Source: Hyphodiscus hymeniophilus
Taxonomy: Eukaryota; Ascomycota; Leotiomycetes; Helotiales; Hyphodiscaceae
Reading direction: 5' to 3'
DNA: 64,000 nt
NCBI GenBank assembly: GCA_016508695.1
Contig: VNKQ01000009.1
Coordinates: forward strand, 1 to 64,000
In this document: positions 1 through 11,852 of the stretch, in pieces
How positions within the stretch are numbered: the first letter of the stretch is position 1
How the letters are laid out: each line of letters opens with the position of its first letter
Notes under the pieces: generated by a model
The model's input: the letters and a program-made list of their open reading frames with translations, nothing else
What the model was told of the DNA's origin: nothing
The model's database searches: none
Made by a program: the position numbers and the translations under genes

Positions 1-42
1 CCCTAACCCTAACCCTAACCCTAACCCTGACCCTAACCCTAA
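1..42. repeat. Telomere repeat tract, (CCCTAA)n
   Basis: Seven hexamers run head to tail from the first base. Six are CCCTAA and the fifth (25-30) is the variant CCCTGA. The C-rich strand reading 5' to 3' at the left edge means this is a true left chromosome end (TTAGGG on the other strand). The tract is short, so the assembly probably stops inside the array. Confidence 0.97.
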
Positions 43-3000
43 ATAAGAGGAGAGGATAATACTTAACGAATTCTAAAAGGGTCAAATATTAATAATAGTT
101 ATAATAATCGCGAGTAATAAGAGTATAAATATTAATACTAGAAATATACTTTATATAAGAGGAATATATAATATAATAATATACTAGTAATAGGCTAGGC
201 GTACTAATTATAATAATAAACTCGTATTATTATAAACTATAATTATTACTTTTAACTTTAACTAGCTCGGAGGGTTAAGTAAGTTAGACGTAGTTCTTTT
301 ATACGTAATATATAAGACGAAAGAGTATAAAATCCTTATATAAGCGGCGTATTTAGACGGGGAGTATTAGAATAGCTATATATAAGTAAAGATTAAGTAT
401 AACAATTATATAAGACGATATATCCCTTTATAACTATATAATATACTATTTATATTTAAATATAATATTAGGGATATCTTGTTACTTTAGAAGTTATCTT
501 ATAATAGAGCCTCTAACTATAAAAGTATATTATTTTAGAGGGTTAAGGATAAGTATCGAGTTATAATACTCTCGAGACTAAAGTATATAAGACTAAGGGA
601 TAGGCTTAAATCAAGTACTCCTTTAGTATTATATATAGTCCCTAAGTAAAGTAATAATAATAGATATTATAATATATCTCCTTATATAACGTCTTTTATA
701 ATAGTTCCTAAGATATTATTACTTATATACGACGCCGGGTTTATTATAGTAAGGTCCTTATTAAAGAGAAAACTAAATATTATAGCTTTACTAAGAAGTA
801 TAATAGGAATTATAACGAATATCGAGGAGTAGGCGCGTTATATAAAGAGACGTTATATAATACGGGATAATACTTTCTCTTTTACTTCTTTTTCTTTTTT
901 TTTATTAATAGTTTTAATAATAATATTTAAAGTATATATACTAAGGCTTAGTTAACTAGTAATAGCTCGTTTGCCAAATTTGCCGCTTTTGCCTTTAAGT
1001 ACTTTAGATATAAAGTATTATAAGCGAGATTATAACTTAGTGGTTCTTGTTTTTTATAGTTTAGGGACTTTATACTAAACGATAATAATATTAGTTTAGA
1101 GGTTATAAAGTAATAGTAAAAGAGATAAGTTCCCGAGGTTAAGGGAATTAAGTATTTTAATAAGTACGTTATAACTAGATAAAGCTAAGTAGCTAAAGGA
1201 TCTCTTAAAGTATAACTAGTAAGATAGAATAATAATATATACGGATTTGATTATAAGCCTACTTAAATACTTAAGGTATTAGATATTAGGTAAAAAAGGG
1301 GGGCTATACGTTTAGTAATAGGATTATAAACTTGGGTAAGATAAGTAATATAAGGACTAACCCGATATTCTAAGACTAATAAGGTTTTAAGATAAACTCA
1401 AGATAGTAATAGATTTAATAATAATAAAACGCTTATATACTAAGTACTTAATACTAGCTTATAATAGCGACTAGACGTCTAAGGAAGTATTATATAATAG
1501 TAGGGCGGATAAGCGCGACTAGGGCAATATTTTAAAATCGGTCTTATATATAAGTCGTTAGCGACGAGAACTTTACTCGATCTTTAAGGTATATAATATC
1601 CTTATAAATAATTAATAGTAAAACAATATGAGAGTATTTAATAAGCTTATATTATTTATACGAATAAATAATATTAATATTAGTCGATATATACTTGTCT
1701 AAATATATATTATAGTCTAGTAAAAACTAAAATACTAGACAAAAAAGTTAGCTAAAGAAGTAGAGTAAGAAAAGTAGCAAAAGGTTATATATAAGGAACT
1801 TAGGCTAAAACTAGAAGTTAAATTAGTGTTATATAATAGTTATAATATCTAAACCTTTAAACTATATTAAATAGTATATAAAGTACTTTGTCTTCTAGGG
1901 GTTCTTCTCTAGATTCTTAATATACTATTATAAGAATATATATATTTTATCTTTACTTCTAGTAGTAAATATAAAGGGGAGATTATACTATTAATACTTA
2001 TTCTCTAGTTTTTAGAAGAAGGCTAAATTCGTATTTATATTATTATAAGAGGAGTCTTATAAAGGGGTAAAAGCTTTAAATAGTCTAAGGGCACGTAAAA
2101 GCTACCTCGAAGGATTTGAGAGTAATATAATATAATAAGTATATAATAAACGCAAAGATTAATAAATAAAAGTATTAATAAAAACGCAAGGAGGGTATAT
2201 AAGTATTAAATACTATTAATATATTAAATAAGTAAAAATCGTAAGGGGTAAAAGAATTATCGTTAAATTAAACTATTATTTATAAAGTCCTTAATATATT
2301 TATATTTAAGGCTACTAATATTAGCTTACTAATAGTCGTATTACTTATAAATATTATTCTTAAGCGCCTAAAAGACACTAATACTCTTTATACTTAAGTT
2401 ATTAGTATTAAAGATAAGATTATACTTTAAGAAATATAGGCTATATTAATTAGAGTAATATATATAACTAGCTTTATAAGAATTATACAAATCGTAATAA
2501 TTATATATAACACTATAATTAAAGGGATTAAAGACGTAAAGACAAAGTTATATAGAATACTCGAGGTAATATATACGCTATAAACTTATAAGAGTCGTAA
2601 AAGAATATATTAAAAGACTTATAATAAACGTAAAGAGTAAAGTAAAAAGATTAAAAAAAAAATAAAAGAACTTTAAAAGAGAATAAAATAAAAGCCTAAT
2701 AATAGAGCCGCTATATAATAAAAGGGGTTTAAGCTCGTAATAATATAACTCTTATAAAAATATAATATAAAAGAATTATTAGCTAAGTTAACTTATAAAT
2801 AATTAATACTTAATATAAAAAATTAAGTATTAATTATATTTAAAATACTTAATAGAATTTCCGGATAAACCTTTTATTTATTATAATAAGATAAATAATT
2901 TTATATATTTAAGTAATAGAGTTTTAATAGAGTTATAAGAGTAAGGGGTTTTAGCGCGGAATCGTTAGTAGTATAAGCGCCCCTAGCTTTAAAATCGTTT

Positions 3001-3225
3001 AGTAGCTAATTAATAGTTAAAACCGTTTATAAGAACGGGCCGTTTTATAAGACAAAAATAACCCTAGCTTGCGCGATCTTTAGTAAAGAACCCTATAGGA
3101 TCCGGGCCGATATAGGGATAGAGTAAGTACGGGCCCGCGGCTAGCCCGTAGCAAGTCTAAGAACGGTTCTCGGACGTAGGACTAGTTATTATAAAGTAGG
3201 GAGTATTTCCCGTATATACGGTCGT
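43..3225. repeat. RIP-mutated AT-rich subtelomeric block
   Basis: About 3.2 kb made mostly of TA, AT, AA and TT steps, with no open frame of 60 codons. CpA and TpG are nearly missing (isolated cases near 400, 1250 and 1520) while CpG still occurs (for example around 2940-3230). RIP in filamentous ascomycetes converts CpA to TpA in duplicated DNA, so this pattern points to a former repeat or transposon next to the telomere. Lysine-rich coding-like stretches near 1740-1800 and 2620-2700 hint at an old protein gene, but no family can be named. The composition returns to normal abruptly near 3230. Confidence 0.88.
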
Positions 3226-6147
3226 AAATCCACCGGCGAACTCAATGCACGCCTTACATCACTTACGTTACTTGTAAAGTAGTAGTAGTAGTAAAATTGA
3301 GTTAACGCATTTACTTGTACAACGTTTGCAAATTGGAATAATAAGGAAGCTTCGACTCACCTTTCACACCCAACCTTGCCAATAATGCATTATAGTCTTT
3401 CCAATACTATTGAGAGTGTCAGAAGGATGGAACATTATATTGGCGAATGAGAAGTGATATATTCAATAAAAAAGAAGAATGGACAGACTCCGTTGATGTG
3501 CGCCTGGTCTTGCTTAACTCAATATTTTGACCATCTTGACATCCGCAGCTCTGTGGCGACCAGTACTGTACTGGCGGTTCTTAGGGATATGACAATACTC
3601 ATCAGATACAGTAGTAAGTGTAATCGTTGTAGTAACTTACTACTAATAATTAGTCATCCAATTATGTTAAGTCAGTCGCATGGCTTTGGAGGGTCCTATA
3701 AGTTGATGGTCTCTACCAGCCCCTAAATGATTACAGTATAAGCAAGAACTAGCCACGGAGTCCGACCCTTAGTTAACCATAAGATGCTGAGCTAGGATAC
3801 AAGGCTGATTGCGACGTGGAGGTTGGAATAAGGCTTGCCGTTATCTACTCAAGCTGAACGACAATTGTAGCCGTAGCATGAGCGGTTGTGAGCGCGGCAG
3901 CCCAGCAAGTCATTCGATGACTCTATAGGTATAAATCTATACGAAACTGGGTTATAGCTTGTTTTGTCACGAAGGGTGTATATCTAAATAGAACTATCGA
4001 CCAATCCGTCATTGTGTAGACGAGGCCGTCTACTCTCTTTAGCAGTGTTATCTCAATAAGGTGCGAGTTTGCGTAGTAAAACACAAATGAATCCAAGAAA
4101 GAATCTTGTAGAACTAATGCGTCGATGGTGTTATGCTGTCAGTATAAAGCTATCAGAATGTGTACTTATAGCTTAAGTGCGAGGGATAGAGTAGAGAAGA
4201 GTTGGCGCCATAATGCCATTCTGCGACGATAGTAACCTTCGTGTCACATGGCCCCATTTTTAGTAACGATGATCTCCCTGCCTAATCCCCACGGGTGGCT
4301 CAATGGCGCAAGATTAGACACCGCCTGGTGAGGGGAGGTGGGGATGTGTTATCCTTGTCCTGGACGGAGGCTTGGCCGATGGTGCTCTGTGGCTTAAAAT
4401 GCATGCGGCATTGCGACGCACGCCGACTACAGTCTGTTTGAATCTCCTATTGCATTCATTACGTTTAGTACTGCAGCGTGCACGCCTCGTAAAGTTACGA
4501 TGGCTCAGAACAGTAGAGTAGCATTGCGGGAATACGGGATGCGCGGCGCCTTGCATGAGTCTGGAGCTGTTGATAGAACTGCTATTATTGCCCCCACTGG
4601 AACGGCTACGACGGATCGCCCTCTACTGAGGAGCTGGGTGGCACTGGCCACTGCTTATCTTGCGCATCAGCCTTGCTAACTGCCGTAAGCCACTGTACAC
4701 CCGGGCGACAGGCTAGGACACGGTTACTAAACCAAGCACAAGATTGCAAAGAGGAATTCGTCGCAGATATCGCCCTCTTCGGTAGTCCACCATGCTTTTT
4801 TCTGCTTCTCTCGCTCGTCGTTCGGCCCTTTCTCCCATGTGTATTTTGGGACTCGGCATCCGAATCTTAATCAACGTCGGCGGCGCCGAGAAAATTGGTG
4901 AATGGCTTGTGATTGTGGATGATACAATAATTGAAGGGAATTCGAATATTGTCTAAATCTAAAGCACCTCCACTTCCAATGCATCGTGTGATCGTGGATG
5001 ATGCAAAAATTGAAGTGAATTCGAATATGGTCTGAAGCAAAATCACCTTCCCCTTCAATCCAACTCTTGCGATCGTGTGATGCAAGAAGTCAAGTTAATT
5101 CGAAATTTCGAATGCAGTTTGAATCTAAAGCACCTTCCACTTTCATTCAACCCTTATGGCAATGCTCCAGATACTGCGAATTTCAAAGTAAGGTCGAAAT
5201 TTCGACCTTCCACTTTCATTCTACGCCCGATATCAACCCCTCAACGCCACTGCAGAATGCTTTCCATAACCGCTTAGTCTACGTGTGGTCCGATCCGTGC
5301 CGTTCGCGACTTTCATCATGGGCTTTGATCTCGAAATGTCCGCAATTGACTTCAAATTTCTAGTCGATCACGACATTCTTAATAGACATTAACCATGCTA
5401 ACATTGTTCATTGTTTCCCCGATCAAGAGCTGAACCCCCACCATTAGGTACCATTTTACCAGGGGTTCTCCAGAATCTGCCGGGAGTACGAGCTTAGAAG
5501 CTACCATCCTAATTGAGATGTTAAGCTTTTCCCCTGGGATCTCGTTTAACCTCTGAAAGGTCCTAAGTGGTTCATTACTACGAGTCCCTGGCAGAGACGA
5601 GGTATTTTGCGGAAGGTGGACCAATGATTTACAACCTTAAATAAAATGCACGGGGAAGGGGGGGGACGGGACGGATGCTTCAACCCTGTATTAGGAAGGT
5701 AAAACTTAAGATCTGTTTGGATTACGATGCCACTGATAAGACTTCCGAATTAGGCAACTCGTTGCACTTTGTAAGTGATCTGCGCTCTGAGGATAATGCT
5801 CGCATTATATGCTTACACTGGGAAGGTATCCGAAGACTGCGAAGCATATAAAAGGTGCGATGTGGACCTTTACTTCGAGATATTATTATCCTCTCACAAC
5901 TATTTCACTCAGACAAGCTTGAACAAAAGGTCAGTTTTCCAATTCAATGGGCATATGCCCAAGCCATGGAGTTTTTCAACGACTTTGTCCTATTTTAGAG
6001 GAAATCCCAGATCTCTGTCTGCGCATTATAAACACTCCATACTTACTCCAAACCCACGCTTCGACTAAGAAGACCATTTGAAAGTAGATTGAAATGCAGC
6101 TGACATATCTTAAGTAGAACAATAAAGTCAATATTTCAAACTTCGCA
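3226..6147. other. Gene-empty subtelomeric spacer
   Basis: Normal base composition returns but no gene could be supported. Open frames are all short, and several of the longer ones begin at non-ATG codons. A translated stretch near 3480-3530 contains an ankyrin-like G-x-TPL-x-x-A pattern with nothing around it. The 80-bp tandem repeat at 4905-5235 is the only clear structure, apart from a short G run near 5655-5668. Confidence 0.6.
4905..5235. repeat. Imperfect ~80-bp tandem repeat, 3-4 copies
   Basis: Units begin near 4915, 4994 and 5075 (spacings 79 and 81 bp), with a degraded partial fourth near 5165-5235. Each carries the order GTGNGATGATNCAA, GAATTCGAAT, AAAGCACCT and CCACTTTCATTC or a close variant. 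Copies differ by substitutions and small indels, so the array is old. It encodes no consistent protein across copies. Confidence 0.7.
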
Positions 6148-7211
6148 ATGTCTGTGGCACCACCCTCAGAAGGCTTAGGCAGCAATTTCAACTACTTTCT
6201 TGCGGATGGTGGCAATGCTATAACCGGCCTCAACGTTGAGATTACTTTTGCCCAGCCACTTATCTCTACCTCTAACGGCTTTGGCATTCAACTTAACGGT
6301 TATGCCCGTAAGCAAACCTGATCCCTTGTTCTTGCACTCCCTATAACTCTCAGTTTCACATCTCGCGCTCTTAAAGGTTTCTTGAATAAGAAAATGCTAA
6401 CTCTCATGTACCGGTAGAGGAGCTTTCTGGCGCCCCAAGTACAGTGCCCAATTGGCAGCAATACGTGGTCTACACGGAACCCGGCGATAAGACTCTTTAT
6501 GGTATCATTGACAACTGGAAGGGAACTGTCCCAGCCGGCACGGATGCCCAAACAATCAATGACGAGGTCTCGATAACTACCTTGCCCACGGCTAATGAGA
6601 TACCCGCCGGTGCTACTATCAATATTGCTCCTGTCTTCAGCTCTACCAATGTAATCACAGGTATTAAGTATACGTATACTCCTCCAGGTGGCAGCGCTGT
6701 TTCCAAGACCGTTACTTTGACCAGCCTTGATGTCTACGGAACGAGTAAAAAGATCACTTCTGCATACGAATCTCCGATTTCCGCGTTGACGCTCAACATT
6801 GTGGGAGACTACAATGGAAACAACGGTGTCTTTACCTCCGGCTCTGGTACCATTGTGTACACAGCCAATCAACCTCTGACTGTGCTGACCAAGGAGCCGA
6901 GTTACACTGCATTCCAAGATGGTACTGGTGAGACGGCCAACTCTGTCTATGGCAAATTACCTACGTCAGGCAGTACCAAAATCACTCAAACTTGGGGCAT
7001 TTCGCCAGAAGGAGTACCAAACGTTGGACCAGCGGTTGGTCACAAATTGCCAATTCCACCTAGCAGCAAGCAGAAGAGGGGACACAGCTTGACCTTTCCC
7101 CGCCATATTGTGCGCATGAGAGAAGGTAATTGGCCAAGATATCGTCCTGGTCCAGAAGCTAACACCCATTACAGCAGAGTACGAGGCAGTGAACAATGTT
7201 TAGGGATATGA
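6148..7211 (+). CDS. Uncharacterised beta-rich protein of a fungal/bacterial family
   Basis: Two exons are inferred, 6148-6307 and 6418-7211, with a 110-bp GTAAGC...TAG intron. The join is well supported because exon 1 (GLGSN-NYF, then NGFGIQLNGYA) continues in phase into PNWQQYVVY in exon 2. The product is 317 aa, rich in Thr, Ser, Gly and beta-prone segments, and carries a PLTVLTKEPS segment near residue 240. I recall this N-terminal pattern and the WQQYV motif from unnamed proteins of fungi and bacteria, but know no function. There is no obvious signal peptide. The tail after about residue 280 (KLPIPPSSKQ onward) is low-complexity and basic and may be read-through of a missed splice or an altered stop. 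It is the first gene from the telomere. Confidence 0.72.
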
Positions 7212-8456
7212 CAGCAGCTGTTGCCGAGTCAGAGTGATGTGTGGGAGGAGCAATATTGTTCTCTGGGGGCCGGCATGTCAATTTGAAGTGAAAGGCATTT
7301 ATGCGCAGTTATAATAGCTCTCTTGAATTTGCAACTTCTAAAAGCCGACGAGCTGACATCAAACCCTAAGTCATACCACTACTCTAGACTTGGGGGTCTC
7401 TGGATCATCTATATCAATACATCTTACTCTCAACTGCAGCTTCCTTAATCTTGAGGTCTCCATACACTGTCTCCCTACTCTCTCCAACCTCCTTGTGCCA
7501 GTTGCAAAGTGTTGTGACACACTTAGTCCCTTTGGATACTGAATATAATTAAAATGTTGTAGATGCCCATCGAATATCTTGCTAATATGGCAACCCGATC
7601 GAACATGAGCATCTTTATGATTGCATTCAATGACTTGTAGGGCTTATCTATGGTACAGAAATACTGGTGTAGTAGGCGTCTTCAATTTAACCTAAAAAGT
7701 ACCAGGTTACTACTAGACAGGCATTTGCACACCCATATAGAGTAGCTAAGACTTTTAGGTTCCGTGGAATAATATTCTATTGCTACGTTACTCGCGGGAA
7801 TGTTCTTTGGCAAGCTCCAAGGCAATGGCAGGGATATGCATTTGATCATCAATTCTATCATCAATCGGGCCCACTGGCTTGCCTCACATTACCACTCAGT
7901 TAGAGCTTCCGCACATCTTAATTCTAACAGCATAACTTGCGGTAAACCCTTCTAGAATCATCCCCTGCTCTATTGGCCTTTGTATCTCCTTTGATACCCT
8001 CTTTTCTCGTGCTTTTTAGTCTCTGTCCGCGCATATTAACTACTCTCCTTTCGTCCCCTTCATCATACTCGACTTGTTTGAGTGCCTGCTACCTATATAT
8101 TTACCTACCACTACAGCAGAGGTGCATGAAGCTAGCCAAATAAGAATATCTCTTGGGATCACATGATATCCATCCGACATGCGAAGTATTGCAACTTTTT
8201 GGAGTTTTGACAGCTTTGAATCATTAGGTTTGCCGTATGCGGCCTATTTATCTTACTCGCTGATATAATAGCGCCTCTCAAAAGGGTGGCCAAAGTGCCA
8301 TTCTAACACGAAGACATCTGAGTTCACAGGCCAAAAAGATAACAAATCACATTGTGCAAGGTCAAAACGCGTAGAGCAGTACCATTACTCTTCTCTCCAG
8401 CGATTCCCAAACGGCCAATGCCTAAAATCGTGGAATATTTCTCCAACCAGGCCAGC
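7212..8456. other. Intergenic, nothing recognised
   Basis: About 1.2 kb between two gene 3' ends (the flanking genes converge). Pyrimidine-rich patches occur around 7970-8070. No open frame here resembles a protein family, and no repeat was seen. Confidence 0.6.
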
Positions 8457-9578
8457 TTATACCCGACGAATCGACTCCCGTGTTGTGCAATCGTTGTCGT
8501 ATCCGTATTTTTCCGCAGCTTTAATCATGCCATCTGCCCAGGCTTCGGGGTTACGGTTGGCCTTTTCCCCGGGAGTTTCGAATTCTTTTGGATAAAAAAC
8601 TGGGCAATTACCAGTGTCCAGAGGGAGTTCTTCGCCAGTAACCAACCTCTTACGGTCCTCTGCCTTTTCCAGATCGGTTATGAACTGTACAGCTGTAGCA
8701 AGGGACACCCTGACGACGTCATTGCTTTTGGTGACAACATCGAATCTGTCCGAAGGCAGAGAATGCGATTTGAGACTTTCGAAGGAAATGGATTCATGCA
8801 GCCCTTCCTCCACACCAGTGCGAGCGATCAAGACTGTTTGGTGCTGTGCAATCTTGCGGAGACTAACCAGGCCGTCTGATTCGCGGCGACATTCCTCATG
8901 GTCGAACGAATCCAAACGATCGATAATTACGACAAGAGCGTGATAAAGGGGAAGCACGGAGTAATGTTGTGAGCTCGAAGGCTGGCGTTCGATAAGATTG
9001 TCGGCGCGGCCTTCAACTTGATTGATGAGGCTAGATGCTTGGAAGCAGAGAGAATGGTGTGCCTCTATAACCCCAGCTACTGCCGGCGGGCATGTCGAGG
9101 TAATTCTTACCGGGTTCGCAAAGAAGTGACCAAATTCGATGTTCGGTTCGTTGTTGTAGCATCGACGCCATTCGTCGTAAATGGCCGCAAGTATGATCTT
9201 TGGCGTATGATTCTTTTCTCCGGTGGCATCCGTCTGCTGTGCGGACTGCAACCAATAAAACGCCGTTGGTTTGTTGCAGAGATAGCTAAGCTTTTCGGGA
9301 TCTAGGTTTCCAACCATATCGTCAAGACGTATTCTGTACTCGTCGGTTGTCGCCCATCTAATCCTCGTTTCATGGCGAAAACTATCAACTCTTAAGAAGT
9401 GCCATGCTTTCTTTAAATCTGCTCTAACTAGCGATTGGAGTTCATTGGAAACTGGATATTGCGTTACAACCGAGTCCCAGTGCCTTTCAATTTCTTCGTC
9501 GGAGCGAGTGGTTCTCCCTGCTGTTTCAGGTGTCTCATGAAGAGCCCTGGAGGACGCCATGCCGCTTAGGCCTGACAT
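8457..9578 (-). CDS. Unrecognised fungal protein, possibly longer at the N-terminus
   Basis: From the first ATG of the frame (9578) the product is 373 aa. The frame stays open upstream to 9950 without an ATG, and the residues encoded just upstream (around FGIDERSIEEYHRPEA) look coding, so an unseen 5' exon is likely. A second ATG at 9560 is also possible. The hydrophobic stretch ALVVIIDRLDSFDHEEC resembles the Walker B region of NACHT/STAND ATPases (hhhhD-x-LD), but I see no P-loop before it, so an ATPase is not claimed. The C-terminal half is acidic and helical. No introns are needed within 8457-9578. Confidence 0.55.
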   Translation of the reverse strand: MSGLSGMASSRALHETPETAGRTTRSDEEIERHWDSVVTQYPVSNELQSLVRADLKKAWHFLRVDSFRHETRIRWATTDEYRIRLDDMVGNLDPEKLSYLCNKPTAFYWLQSAQQTDATGEKNHTPKIILAAIYDEWRRCYNNEPNIEFGHFFANPVRITSTCPPAVAGVIEAHHSLCFQASSLINQVEGRADNLIERQPSSSQHYSVLPLYHALVVIIDRLDSFDHEECRRESDGLVSLRKIAQHQTVLIARTGVEEGLHESISFESLKSHSLPSDRFDVVTKSNDVVRVSLATAVQFITDLEKAEDRKRLVTGEELPLDTGNCPVFYPKEFETPGEKANRNPEAWADGMIKAAEKYGYDNDCTTRESIRRV

Positions 9579-10448
9579 GAGAGGTTCGGATTTAGCGGAG
9601 ATCTGGGATCTCACAGATGCGCTGTCCTGGATGCTTACCGCTTCGGGGCGGTGGTATTCTTCGATGCTCCTCTCGTCGATGCCAAATATCACTGGTCGGA
9701 AGCTGTTGGTTGTCGTGGTAAAGAGAGCAGACTGGATGTTGTTACTTGCGAAAGAGGTGGTGAACGGGTCCGGATGGGACTTCCAGTAATAATGCGGTTT
9801 CGAATTTGCACCGAGCAGTGGAGTTTGGTAGTGAATATGAGTACGGAACCGAAGAAAATAGTTAAGCTTGTTCTGGCTAAGGACGGTGTGCCCATTCCCA
9901 GAAACAGTTCGAACCTTGGACAGGAGCCGGCCACTAAAGCGGATACCCAATGATGACTAAGGCCCTCTTCGCAACTATTAACTGGGGATCACTCGCAAAT
10001 GTGGGTATCCATTAGTTGAATTGAAGCTATTTACAATTGGATTCTGTTTTAGAGTAGGGTCGTACACGGACGAACGAATTAATGTGGGTCAAAGCGTAGT
10101 CGGAAAGCTTTGAGTTGCGTAGTTGCGTAGTTGCGTAACCGAAGCTGGACCACTTTGAAATGATGCCTTACGGATACTTTATTATTTACAGCCACAGCGT
10201 AGGAGCTATGGCAGTCTTACCTATTGATGAAAGCGCGCAACAACGAGTTCTTAGCAATGCGTGCTTTATTGGGATCCTGTTTCGCACGTATGAATCTAGG
10301 TGGCGCGTTTAAATAGCTTATTAGTTGGATTTCACGAGACGCTTCCGCAGCACTTACACCTTTGGAAATGATAAAAGAGAGCAAATGCGAACCCAAGAAT
10401 CGATATCTTCTTTCACTTTGTTCTCTTATCAAATCGGCGCTGTAGGGT
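9579..10448. other. Divergent intergenic region with a short tandem repeat
   Basis: Lies between the starts of two divergent genes, so it should hold both promoters; the first ~370 bp may also include upstream coding sequence of the minus-strand gene. An octamer GTTGCGTA is repeated three times without gaps at 10114-10137. No other element was recognised. Confidence 0.5.
10114..10137. repeat. (GTTGCGTA)3 tandem octamer
   Basis: Three perfect head-to-tail copies about 310 bp upstream of the ATG at 10449 and on the promoter side of both divergent genes. Could be a factor-binding array or simple slippage. Confidence 0.6.
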
Positions 10449-11852
10449 ATGGGTTTGATACGGGACGCCCTTGGCTCGGCTCTTGGCACGAATCAAGTGA
10501 ACAATGGCTTTAGTGGTGGGCCAAAACTGCCTTTTGTGCACAAGGACAACGGTCGCGACACTGGTACTTCCTCGCAGACGGGCTGGAGGCACTCGCCATC
10601 TCCTAATCAAAGATATGGCGGTTTCGCGGACAATACGAGCCCGTATACACCCGATGAGATGCAAGGACGCATGGGAAGATCTACAGGACCAAGAGGTCCT
10701 TCATATGAGTATGGAATGCCATCTTCAAGGCAAGACTATCCCGCCATGGGTACCTACGGACACCTTGGAAACCAGCCAGTGGACAGGCCTCCTCCCAGCC
10801 AGATGCAGCAAAAGTATAATGGATATCGCGATCAGCTTTCAGAGCCGCGTCGCTACGAAACTTCCGTGTCTGACAGACAGAGTCGGCAACAATGGCAGTC
10901 TTACGACGGACGAACAGACGGTGCTCTAAGCAACACCCGAGATGTGGGGTATTTAAGAAAAGGTGGTTTCCGCCCTTTGGTCCTGCCACAAATCGCATAT
11001 GGAGACGGACAGCCTTTCCTCCGTGGATATAGTAACGAGCTTGCCCGATACGGCATCTCCCCGGAAGGATTCATTCGAGTACTGGACGCTATTAATGTTG
11101 CCATCATTCCCAGCCCGGAGAATCAGATTTTCCAAAAAGGTGCCAATGTTGCTGGCTGGTTTCTGTGAGTCTTCTGCCGGCTGTTACCACTCTTACGCTT
11201 GCTAATGCTTTCTAACAGGCCTGGGGCTGCTGGAATTGGTCTTGCAGTCGGCCAGATTGGGGTCGGGATCGGCTCAGCCGTCGGCCATGCAACTGCGCTT
11301 TCTCGAACACTTGCGGACGCAAATCTAAAGCTCTTTGTACCAAATGGTCTTGAGATATGGTATGCTCCAGATTTGGCTCACCTTCGGTCATAACATTGAC
11401 ACTATGTAGTATCGGGAAAACGACAGACGTCGACGCCGAGGTTGGCACTGCCTCTGATTCTGGCCGATCAGATTCCTTGCATGTTCTATCAGCAGAGGAA
11501 AGGCAAGCGTATTACGGCGATCTGATTGCTCCTCTTTGTCGGGTACTGCCACCCTTGCAGCAGACCGGTCGGAGTGACCCAATTGCCATGCTTGGTCAAG
11601 GGCTTGCCAGTCGAGCCAGTAACAAGAAGATTCGAAAGGCAGAAAAGGACATGGCGGAAGGCAAGACAAAGAAAACGAATGCTCTAGAGGGAGGACTTAA
11701 ATGGGTAAGTCTTGCGGTAGCATAACCGTACTTGTTACTGTAAAGGTATCCGCTTACAATAAATACAGCTTATAGTCAGACGAGCTAGTGCAGAAGCACT
11801 GGCATACTGGGAGAAAACTATGCAACAAAGCAATAGTAGTATTAATCAGTAG
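10449..11852 (+). CDS. Conserved fungal protein with Gly-rich hydrophobic segment, function unknown
   Basis: Four exons are inferred: 10449-11164, 11219-11359, 11410-11704 and 11769-11852. The introns are 54, 50 and 64 bp, all GT-AG and all in phase, giving 411 aa. Residues 1-160 are polar, low-complexity and rich in Gln, Arg, Pro and Tyr. A compact region follows (FRPLVLPQ, then LDAINVAIIPSPENQIF, then NVAGWFLPGAAG). Next comes a Gly/Ala-rich hydrophobic stretch encoded by exon 2 (about residues 240-265), and then an acidic patch, DVDAEVG. A basic Lys-rich helix precedes the C-terminus. The order looks conserved in filamentous fungi, but I know no function. Membrane association through the Gly-rich segment is an inference. 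Confidence 0.78.

Noticed and set aside
43..3225. Naming the RIPped block as a specific transposon family
   Set aside because: Mutation is too heavy to recognise a transposase or terminal repeats by eye.
3454..3726. 90-aa plus-strand frame with an ankyrin-like NGQTPLMCAW
   Set aside because: Begins at GTG rather than ATG, holds a single partial motif, and has no second repeat nearby.
4285..4360. tRNA-like GGTGGCTCAATGG box A
   Set aside because: No box B (GGTTCGA-type) at the right distance and no cloverleaf could be drawn.
5379..5624. 81-aa minus-strand frame
   Set aside because: The start codon is TTG, and no family features were seen.
8457..9578. Call as a NACHT/STAND NTPase
   Set aside because: Only a Walker-B-like stretch is visible; there is no P-loop or effector domain.
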